A stretch of DNA of 64,000 nt from Gracilariopsis chorda (taxonomy: Eukaryota; Rhodophyta; Florideophyceae; Gracilariales; Gracilariaceae), in NCBI GenBank assembly GCA_003194525.1, contig NBIV01000342.1, positions 21,066-85,065 of the forward strand, given 5' to 3'. A program made the position numbers and the translations under genes. The notes below the pieces were generated by a model. That model had not been told where the DNA came from, ran no database searches, and was given only the letters and a program-made list of their open reading frames with translations. Shown here piece after piece: positions 55,658 to 64,000 of this stretch (the stretch's first letter is position 1; the number at the start of each line of letters is the position of its first letter).

Positions 55658-56149
55658 CTAAGTGGACTTCGCCTCCGTGCATGCTGCTTGAAAGTTTTCA
55701 AGCTCCACGGACTTTGCACTGAAATCCTGCGTCAAGCGCACGATTTCTTCGTCCTTGAGGTACACGGTGTGGTGCAGTTGGTCCCGTTTCAACTACAGAT
55801 TTCTCATAATCCCTGGCAGCAATCTACAACTGTGCATGAGTGCCGCCCTTTCCTTGGAAATCGCTTCAAGTTGCGACTCCATGCGACTGTTGTTTTCCGT
55901 AACTGCAACAAGATCCTGCGGTTCTTTCCTTATCGGGCGGTGAGTCCTGCAAACTTCCACCGGCTTTTCATTGGCATGTTGCTGTTCCCGCATTGCCGTT
56001 CCTGTTATAACCTCCAGCCTTTGGTTGTTTGTGGTACTCAAGCTGGCTTCCTTCTTTAACTAAGATATTTGTTCCTCAGTTTTTCGCCTTTTGCAAGTAG
56101 ACAAGGTTGCCGCAACATTCGTGGTGATCCTTGAGAGAAACTTGATCAT
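55658..56149 (-). pseudogene. subfamily III coiled-coil gene (copy E), two nonsense codons
   Basis: A single frame of 164 codons from ATG 56149 (MIKFLSRITTNVAATLSTC) to TAG 55658 contains TAG at 56060-56062 and at 55793-55795 and no shifts. It aligns with copy C over its whole length: KRRKTEEQ with GQRTEEQ, LKRDQLHHTV with LQRDDLRNTV, EEIVRLTQDF with QEIMRLTQEV, VELENFQAA with FELEKLRAA. TATAAA (56267-56272) lies ~120 bp before the start. It is a recent pseudogene. Genuine gene ends here also use TAG, so recoding is not supported. Confidence 0.8.
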
Positions 56150-56264
56150 TTTTGTGAGATATAAACCAAAGCAAATATACACGTATGTTCTCATATGGGG
56201 TGCTCGTGGTGTAAAACACAGGTTTGCAGATGCTAGGGCACCGCCGAACCGAGAATGCCAGCTT

Positions 56265-56540
56265 CTTTTATACATATTCTAGCTCCGTCATGGGATACTG
56301 TGTCTGTCAACTACTCAACTGCTGGCTTCTAATGTGGAAGAGGTCAGAGAAGAACATGTCACGATAAACCGTAATCGAATGATACTGAAACCGTGTCCAG
56401 TATACCTGTTCATGGAGGAGCGTGATCCTCATCCCACCAATCAAAACCCTGCAGCTATCACGAAGATGCTACAGCTGCCACGGCGATCACTCAGTTACAC
56501 TAACATGATGAAAATGGCCCGTATGAGATGTATTTGAGAG
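56265..56540. promoter_or_regulatory. upstream block of copy E
   Basis: It contains TATAAA on the minus strand (56267-56272) and the block shared with 52640-52900. Bases 56540-57100 hold no gene I recognise. Confidence 0.55.
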
Positions 56541-57140
56541 AACAGGTAACCCTACCATGTCTGAGACCCTTGCATCCTAATCTTGGGAACCACGATCTAC
56601 ACATGTATTCTGTTGTATGGACGATAAAAGTGCGTAATTAATACCTCTTCTACGTCCAGAAGTGACCGTGACCCAAACTGAAACACGAATTCGACTTGAC
56701 ACCCACCTCATTGCTCACTGTCCCTGTCAAACAATCCATATGCTAACGCTGCAGGATTGTTTTCGTGGCGCTACCTCCAGAAAGCACCGACACATAGAAC
56801 TGACGCGTTCTTTGAAATTGAGAAACGCTTTGCATTCTTAATGCAACAGCATACCTCTAAAGATATTTTCCTTCACGGCGCCACTCACATCTTCTGCTGA
56901 CAAGTTCTTAGCCGACAGATAAATTTGACGGGACTCCGTATATAAAAATATCTTCCATTCCAATGCTCGTGTCCCTGTCTGAATGCTAGACTCAATTGAG
57001 CACACAGAAATCAACGCTTTGAATCTGGATGATGCACTTAATACCTTCGTATGGTTAGCAAATGACCGGTCTGTGTAGCATTCTAATTACAATTTAGTTA
57101 TGATTGATTCACAGTCTGTCAGAGGCTCCCGCTCATTCCA

Positions 57141-57146
57141 TATAAA
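57141..57146 (+). promoter_or_regulatory. TATA box of copy F
   Basis: TATAAA, 121 bp before the ATG at 57262. Confidence 0.7.
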
Positions 57147-57261
57147 ACGGAACAGTATAGAGCTCTCAGTTGAACTCATTCTCCTAAGGTCTCAACTTCG
57201 GATACGCTTTTCATTCTTCCTACACATCAGGGTTTCTGTTCACTCGTCTCTACAACACACG

Positions 57262-57789
57262 ATGTTTCTTCTTATTCTCGACATTGCTCTGGTGCTGACA
57301 ATGGGTTCAGCAGTCCGAAGGGGAAGAGCGGCAAGGCGCCGTTTGCAACGGTCGGAAAAGTCTCGTGACGTGTTCCTGGAGAAGATTCGCTCCACTCGAA
57401 GGTCACTGGAGTCGTCAAACCAGTGCCTTCAAAAAAGTGAAAAAGAGTGGGCGGACTATCGGCAGGCGTTGGATGCTGAACAGCGCTCTATCGGCACGTC
57501 AAAGAGCCGGATAGCTTTCCTTCGGTCGAAGGCTGCTCAGTTGGAGACAAGGGAGGCCAAGGAAAGGTCTGAATTAGACCAGGTGACGAATGTGTTGGAG
57601 CGGGAGAGGAAGAACTTGGCTTCGGCAAAGTGGGCGATCGAGGGTCTCCGAAACAAGGTTAAACGAAGGGAGGCCCAGATCGAGGAGAAAAAGGGAAAAG
57701 TTGCGGAGATCGAATCCCAACTAGAAAACCTCCAAGCATCGAATGGGGATGGGGCGGAGAAGAAGGCTACGGGGCAGAGTACTGTGTAA
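57262..57789 (+). CDS. subfamily II coiled-coil protein (copy F), 175 aa
   Basis: The hydrophobic N-terminus MFLLILDIALVLTMGSA is followed by RRGRAARRRLQ and ~135 residues of coiled coil (LERERKNLASAKWAIEGL, KRREAQIEEKK), ending in a short Gly/Lys-rich tail. The frame is open to 57100, but the TATA box at 57141 excludes that start. It is paralogous to copy B over the full length, with the best match in the last 60 residues. Stop TAA. No intron. Confidence 0.83.
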   Translation: MFLLILDIALVLTMGSAVRRGRAARRRLQRSEKSRDVFLEKIRSTRRSLESSNQCLQKSEKEWADYRQALDAEQRSIGTSKSRIAFLRSKAAQLETREAKERSELDQVTNVLERERKNLASAKWAIEGLRNKVKRREAQIEEKKGKVAEIESQLENLQASNGDGAEKKATGQSTV

Positions 57790-57919
57790 CGCCCACCAAA
57801 CCGCAGGTACGGTCTGCGTCGGGGTTAGTTAGGGAGAGCTGGTGTTAGGATGGAGTATTAGTTTAATGTAAACAGAAATTGTCAAGAACTGTTTGTGGCC
57901 TGATGAAGATGAAGGAGAT

Positions 57920-58890
57920 GTTCCTCCGCTGGTGGCGGATCCACTGTGTGCGGTCATGCGCCGTGAGCACAGAACGACATTGTTTCAACCAATGGGAGCT
58001 CTGTATGGCACGTGTTTCACGTCATCTGAACCCAAGCGTCGTTTGTCCGCGGACGCCGTTGATCTCGCTTCGCCTTCGTTAATATTACCAACGGTACCAA
58101 CGTTACCGTTGGTACCTGGTGCTCCCACAATTCTAGCCACGACCACTAGAAGGCAAAACTGTTTAACTCAGTTTCATCACCTTCTACTGTTCGTACCTTT
58201 GTACCGGAGTGAGCCTCTCCGTTCTGCGGGTGGATATTGCAAACTGCAGGTAGCGTTAATATCACATGAAAATGACCGCGGTCTATGGCTGCTCTACAGC
58301 TACTTGCCCCTTATCTTTCTGCGGTAAAAGGTTCGACAATCAAGCGTCAGGACGATTCATGGCTCTCTGAATTGCACGCAATACAAAGCTGCTTGCAGAA
58401 CCAATATCGGACAATCTGCTAGCCGTTGTGCAGTGGTACAGAGAGACGCAAAGATGTAGCGACACACTCGAGTCACGAAAGCGCTTCGCGGTATGCAATT
58501 ATAGTCCGAACAAAAGTACCAGCTCCCTGCCGGTGCTCACATAGACCCCAGCGACGGGCTATTCATGGACTTTAGTGATGACGGATCGAGCGGAAGCATG
58601 TACAACACAAAACTACCAACGCCTGGACAACAAAACCCGAGTGAGTACATCCCGAGTGAGTACATAGTGCACCACAACACAGAATCCGTTTTGCACCTCG
58701 TGAGAGAAGAAATCAGTGCCCCAACTCCCGGGCCGAGCGTTTTGCATCTGCCAAGAACCCCGAAACCAAACACCACAGACCGATGTGACGTAATGGATCA
58801 GGAAACCCGTGCATCGCCGACATCAGTATACCACAGCACGGGACCCGTTTTGGAGTCACATTCAAGAACCCACCGGAGCCCCAGCACCCG
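57920..58890. repeat. second copy of the 49522-50480 block
   Basis: It follows copy F and ends abruptly at ~58890, where sequence of the subfamily I unit begins (GAGAAGTGCGG, as at 54036). Confidence 0.75.
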
Positions 58891-59217
58891 GCTGAGAAGT
58901 GCGGGGTGTTGAAATTCACAGCGCGACCAAAGGTCATGTGCGCAATCGAGTCAGCCAGTTGTTTGTTTGAGCGGTAGAAAAGGGCGATCAGAAATCTCTG
59001 CCATAGGTTGGTTCAAAGAGGTGCGCCTTGAGGCCGTTTCTCAGATATAAAGTCGGGGAAGTGCAGGGGAGCAAAAAGTGAGAGAAAATCTCACACAAAC
59101 AAAACGGAACTCATAGCTAGAAAACACTTGACGATAGGGTCATTGAACACTAGAAGTATACAGAAACCATTTAATTGAGCTAAGTGAGAATTGGTTTACA
59201 AATTGAGGTCTCGAAGC

Positions 59218-59709
59218 CTACGCGCCAAAGCGATCGGTCAGCGCAGTGATCTCGCCTTCTCTTGCCGAGACTCTATTGCGCAGCTCAGTAAGAGTTGCTT
59301 CCTTCTGATTGCAATCTCGGCGCAACTTCTCTCGCACTCTGTCCATTTGTAGAAGAGTTGTGCGAGCCGCCGAGAGTTGCTGCAGAAGATCCATTTTGGC
59401 CCGGGCTAGTCTGTCTATGCACAACTGCATGCTTTGGTTGTTCTCCTGAAAGACAGATAATTCCGTTTCAACGGCCTGCTTCTGTCTTTGAAGCGCAGTT
59501 AACTTCAAACGAACTCTGTGCAAGTGCGCCTGCAGATGATGCGCGTTCTTTCCATTTTCCTCCATTCTATCCTCCATGCGTTTCATCTCTGCTTTCCAAG
59601 ATTCCAATTCTTCTTCGTCCTTGTTTCGTCTCCGATCAGTTCGGCGTTGGTTGATTGCGGATGCTGTTGCCGCAACCATAATCACGGCTCGCAAGACGAA
59701 TCGAAACAT
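59218..59709 (-). CDS. subfamily I coiled-coil protein (copy G), 163 aa
   Basis: MFRFVLRAVIMVAATASA is the hydrophobic start with an Ala-X-Ala site, then QRRTDRRR and coiled coil ending ALTDRFGA. The frame has a further ATG one codon upstream (59712); 59709 is chosen by alignment with copies A and D. No gaps against either. Stop TAG. TATA-like ATATTTAA at ~59831 and the TGACAGTG...GTGTCAG element at 59784-59805 lie upstream. Confidence 0.85.
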   Translation of the reverse strand: MFRFVLRAVIMVAATASAINQRRTDRRRNKDEEELESWKAEMKRMEDRMEENGKNAHHLQAHLHRVRLKLTALQRQKQAVETELSVFQENNQSMQLCIDRLARAKMDLLQQLSAARTTLLQMDRVREKLRRDCNQKEATLTELRNRVSAREGEITALTDRFGA

Positions 59710-59783
59710 CATTTTTCACTAACCTTGGTTATGTTGTGAAACTGTGTTATGTGTGTACGTCGAGCAGCAAATGTGAGCGTGAT

Positions 59784-59838
59784 GACAGTGGGTGGCGTGT
59801 GTCAGATGATCAACTGAGCTCTCGGGTGTGATATTTAA
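59784..59838 (-). promoter_or_regulatory. promoter of copy G
   Basis: Same two elements and spacing as before copies A and D. Confidence 0.6.
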
Positions 59839-60489
59839 CCTTAGAAACCATCGGATGTAACCAAGGCTAATTTGAAACCTCTCTCAAATTGAGCTACTTT
59901 CCGCTCGCAATTACTATAGCTAACACGGAGCTTCCAAGTGAAATGATTGAAAGCCGTAGGTCCAAAATCGTTTGAAGTTCCTCACCACTAAATTACGTGT
60001 TGTGGATGTAAACATGGCCAGTGCAGAGATATGTGCATTCAGAGTTATCACGACACCAGAAAGTGCGGTTCTACGGTTGAAAGATGCGGTTCCAGTGCTA
60101 CTCTGCACTACCAAAGGTAGTCTCATTAGCCGTTATTCACGTGCAACACGGATCTCGTGATAGAGTCCTGGACATTTGCTCAATCTTCGAGCTCTTCAGC
60201 CCTTCTCTGTCACACCTTTTTGATAGGTTTTGGGTTCGTGCATCCGCCGTGCACCGTCCCCAATGGCGGAACCGTCCTGCGCCGTGAGCACCACCAGCAG
60301 ACAACCCCTCATCCAATCCGAGCTCTGCTAGTGGCATGTACTGTAATCCGCTTGATCTCACACGGGACCCACAGGAAAGTTGTTTATGCATTACTGGATC
60401 GCACGTAATGCATCTCCCATCCTGGGAGATCCCATGATGGGAGATGTGCAACGTACAAGTTCCATGGTGCAACAATTCAAGTCGACAAC

Positions 60490-61640
60490 CAAAACTCTTG
60501 TCTGCGTGTGGCCTTCAATGGCACTCCCAGACAGAAATTGAGCACTGATCCTCTGAGACGGGGGACCGCAGTTGCGGAATCTACACGCGACATTTTGCCC
60601 TTCAAAGACAACGGGAACGGCGACGGCATCATCACTCTCCAAATTCGTGTCGGATACGATTGGCAACATGTCTTACACCTTTGCTTGTCCTATGAGTGCA
60701 GAACTAATATCGCTGACCTGATTGTGATGCGTACTAGCACCAGAGTCCTCAGTATACCTTCGAACAAGGTCGAAATGACATGTGTATGGCCTATGGACAG
60801 CGCGATGAACCTGATCCATAACTTTTTCAATATCCGATGTGGGGCACATGGGCTCGCTAAAAAGCTGACATCACCCCAGACAATCTCATAGCTTCTGCTG
60901 CGGAAATCGTGAAGCGAGGCCTGCCGCGTACTATGGTGGGAACTAATGACAGATGCAGCGCTACGTGTGGTATATTTGAGTTCTACCCCAATAACTTCCG
61001 GGATGCTAAAGGTGTGGCCGATCATCTTCACGAGCTCGGTTTCGTGGTAAACCCTTTGGATAACGCCATTTGCAGATGTAGATTCTGAAGCTGTTACATC
61101 AGCAGAGAGAAAAAGGTTCTTCGTCAGGACTCGCATGTCGGAAGATTTGACTAGTCGGAACACACAAAATTACAGTGGTATACCTTGGTACCCTGCGTGC
61201 TCGTGTGTGGTTAACCCGCAGACTTGAGAGTTTGATGGGTGAGTATGGTACGATCACATCAAGTTTGATAAAGAGGAAAAACGCAGAGATTCGGGACGTA
61301 CTCGAGTGTCCTTGTGACGACACGCGTGCATGGGTTCCGCATGTGCTACCTACAGCACGAGTATCTGAAGTGAGGGCCGGAGTCCGAGGCTGTCAGCGTG
61401 TGTCCACCTTGTTTCGTTGTTCTTGATCGGCTCTCTACATGGAACTTGCAGAATGGCCTTCCGGTCCTCACAGCATTGCTTACCGCAGGGGTTCTTTGTT
61501 CGAAGCATATCTGTCGATGTATCCAGACAGCTATGGACAGTTACGTGGCCATATGCAGACCCATGTGGTGGCTTGAGGGCCGAATGAGATGTTTGACCAG
61601 TTTCTGATCGGCAACGACGTGATTGTAGCTCCGGCCACCA
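60490..61640 (+). pseudogene. GH31 pseudogene, copy 2
   Basis: It is homologous to copy 1 and shares its T-run shift and TAA. It has extra single-base indels (for example an added A near 61048 within the VVTLWITPF codons, and a lost T near 61249). The TATA box of copy 1 is absent. The frame from 60508 keeps the N-terminal block with amino-acid replacements. Confidence 0.8.
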
Positions 61641-62537
61641 ACAAGGGTCAACGAGAATCAAGGCCGTAGGGAGACGACTACGAGCACCGGTGTGGCTTCG
61701 AAACATCAGCGCTGACCTCCACGAAATGCCGACATATCTGCATTGACGAAAAAGGAACTCTGTCCAAAACAAGTGGTCATACAGAGTCCTCCGTGGTCAG
61801 GCCAAGTGTCCCAGCACTTTCTTTGGAGCTACGAAAATATGTCAACATGAAACTGGTTCCATACGAGGGAGCACCTCTTTAAGATCAGTACCATGTGCTA
61901 TTGGTACAAATTTCTCTCGAGCTCTATCACTGTTTTCAGGTCTTCCGAATTATTTCTCACGAAGTATACTTTGCGGCGAAGTCAGCTTCCGGAAACAAAC
62001 CCTCTTTCTGAGAATCGTGATGTGTGAGAATCCCCTGTTTAGGAAACAGTGTTGACCTCATGTAAATATGTTCCGCAACTGTGATTACGTTTCACCTCCC
62101 TTTGGGACGTGTTGACATATAAGAGAACGTATGCTGTTGTTCTGGCCACGAAAACGCAGTTCGGTGTGCTGAATCAGCTTCATTCTGGAACCCTCACTTT
62201 CAAATGTGGTTGAAGGAACTTCCGGGTGAATCATGACTGAAGGAATGTAGTAGCGGCTGATCGCGGGAAGCTGTTCTCATGAAGAGTATAAAGGTACTGT
62301 GTGGGATTTGTTTGTCCTCACCATTCCGAACGCAACTCACATCTCTGCAAACCTCCCTCCTCCCCATTCTCACCCATTCCCCACCGCTCAGTCTGTTTGG
62401 AATTCCCGCTTTCCATCCCACCAACCGTTTCAAGGATTTTCCTCCCCCCCGTTCGTTGCCTTCGACTGAACTTATGTAGACATCCCCCGGAAGAGAGACA
62501 CCATACCCTTCGATTTGTTTCCTGCAACCTTTTCATT

Positions 62538-64000
62538 ATGGCTTTCAATCAAACCAACTGCCTCTGGCGTTTCGTGTTCAGGTAAACACTGAAGAGATTT
62601 TCTCCCATGAAAGCAGACTCCCAACTCTGCAACTTGGGCGCATAAAAAACTCTCAGGCTTCTGCTGGAGCTGGAATCAGTCTCCGAACTGGCAAAGTTAT
62701 GGAAAACATAACGCACACCTCGGGGATACTGCTTCACTGTGTATACTGTGAACATGAAGCATATCATGGTTGCAAAACCCGCATTTCGCTAGACGGTTTT
62801 GTGGGAAGATCGCAACACGTAAGGACGATGATGTGTTTGAAGCACTTTTCCGAGAGCTAGCAGCAGTCTTGGTCATCTTAGAGCACTAAGAGCCGGTGAA
62901 CACTCTGAACTATCAACATGCACTGTGATGAAAACCAATAATTTCTGCGACAAGCGAGGGGACCACAAGCAGCTTCCAACCTTACGTTAGACGAGAAGAA
63001 TGGTCAGTCGCCAAATAACACAGTCGCTAAGCCCTCCGGCTCTACCCATTGACTACAAGAATGAGGTGAAACTCTTGGATCTCCAGGTGGAGACGGAAGT
63101 AGAAACGTTTCGCGCTGGGATTGTGGGAACAACCTTACATCCATGTGCACAGCCTCTTGTTCTGAATGCCAAAAGACAGGGGAGCTGAAGAAGTTGGTCA
63201 CTGAACTGAGCGAAGACAAATCTTGGCAGACAACGAAGTATGCGTGGCTCGCCAGGAAGCGAAATACATGAACACGAAGCGGAAAGACTGGAACACCGCT
63301 TGAGAGAAGCCGAGTTCTGTACAGAGGCCATGTCAAAAGGTATCGACATTCTCAAAGAATTACAGAAACGGAATCGGTGGAAGCGCTGACTGGACAAGAA
63401 CCCGTCAAGAGTTCTCGGCAGGAACGTTTGGACGCCAGGAACACCAATATAATAGGGGAAAGGGTTCAGGCGCCCTAGAGCGTTTGCGAGCGTTTGTTGG
63501 TCGTCTTTTTGGAGGTGACAGCACCCCTCCGAGTACCGTGGGTAACGATACACAGGGTGCACAGATCCCAACCGATCAGAATGTCGACAACACTGGAACA
63601 AGTGGAATACCAGAAAAACGGGAGCCCAATCCAAAACAATGCTGTGGTATTCCGTTCGACGGATTCTGGGAAGTGGTTCGAACCCGGAGGCGAGGAAGGG
63701 CTCTGTTTGGAAACGTTTTTAGCATAAAGCGAAGAGCTCCGGTCCACAGGATGTGCAAAGAAGGTACTGCTCGTCGTCTGCAACCCCATCTTACAGTTCG
63801 GAACCGTCCACTCCGACTTTGCACAGCTGGGAATGTGGTATCGCTTCTCACCATTCGGATGGCTCTGTGTTGTGTAACGCCGATTTTGGAAAGCAGAAGT
63901 TTGAGGGCAGACATAGCACTGTCGAGGGCGAAGAGGTGCATGCAAGGGGCAGTATCACGAAAGCAAACAGAGTTAGAGAGACTGGAGGGTGAGGTTTCGG
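62538..64000 (+). pseudogene. large coiled-coil gene, second copy, frame-broken, cut by the window end
   Basis: It starts at the ATG corresponding to 47629, but an added A after eight bases breaks the frame at once. More than ten further single-base gains or losses follow (for example near 62646, 62696, 62871, 62960, 63049, 63148, 63207, 63271 and 63366). Substitutions are few. A true pseudogene and poor consensus sequence look alike here. Confidence 0.8.

Larger units (their letters stand above)
60391..64000. repeat. duplicate of 45480-49090 (GH31 pseudogene plus large gene)
   Basis: It is ~91% identical for the first 260 bp, substitutions only. From ~60657 (matching 45756) it is ~99% identical, with differences dominated by single-base indels, often in homopolymers. 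It runs to the window end. Confidence 0.95.

Noticed and set aside
35498-56062. TAG as a recoded sense codon (TAG interrupts pol twice and copy E twice)
   Set aside because: Copies B, C and G end at TAG where their coiled coils end, and pol also has TGA and TAA breaks. Ordinary nonsense mutation fits better.
1-64000. CRISPR arrays, operons or bacterial signals
   Set aside because: No regular spacer array was seen, and the retrotransposons, chromodomains and TATA-driven single genes indicate a eukaryotic nuclear sequence.

Overview
The window is eukaryotic nuclear DNA. It carries LTR retrotransposons with tRNA primer sites and polypurine tracts, DNA transposons of three superfamilies, and short intronless genes whose TATA boxes sit a fixed distance from the start codon. 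Compact intronless genes inside a large retrotransposon load fit a red alga (Florideophyceae-like). That placement is an inference; nothing seen here proves it. No rRNA, tRNA or CRISPR was seen. Bases 1-43,251 are a nested transposon island. From the left: a 21-bp minisatellite; LTR fragments and a decayed Copia element on the minus strand (to about 6.47 kb); a decayed CACTA/tnp2 transposase (6.6-8.3 kb); a second Copia gag with its 5' LTR (9.8-11.4 kb); and a long-dead Gypsy chromovirus (about 12.33-27.92 kb). A PIF/Harbinger element (transposase plus Myb-like gene) has inserted into that chromovirus's gag, and a four-copy 433/470-bp tandem repeat into its antisense gene. Next comes a hAT element (28,353-43,243, 8-bp target duplication TGCTGGAC), itself split by a young Gypsy chromovirus (30,430-41,804; two 902-bp LTRs, about 1% divergent; 5-bp duplication GATAG). 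Both chromoviruses share the same primer site, probably tRNA-Tyr, a C-terminal chromodomain, and an extra gene read ANTISENSE between pol and the 3' LTR. In the young copy this antisense gene is an intact 600-codon frame; in the dead copy a decayed homologue lies in the same place and orientation. Bases 43,252-64,000 are a gene cluster. It holds at least seven members of three subfamilies of short (about 163-175 aa) proteins, each with one N-terminal hydrophobic segment followed by coiled coil and no recognised domain. The members are subfamily I at 44.3, 54.2 and 59.2 kb; II at 51.7 and 57.3 kb; III at 53.0 and 55.7 kb. All have a TATA-like box about 121-128 bp before the start codon, and subfamily I shares a TGACAGTG...TGTCAG element. 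Interleaved are a larger coiled-coil gene (47,629-49,281) and a GH31 glycosidase pseudogene. These last two are repeated almost exactly at 60.4-64.0 kb, with an abrupt change in identity and many single-base indels. The two observations most worth following are the antisense gene conserved between chromoviruses and the rapidly diverging family of membrane/secretory coiled-coil proteins with a fixed promoter layout.
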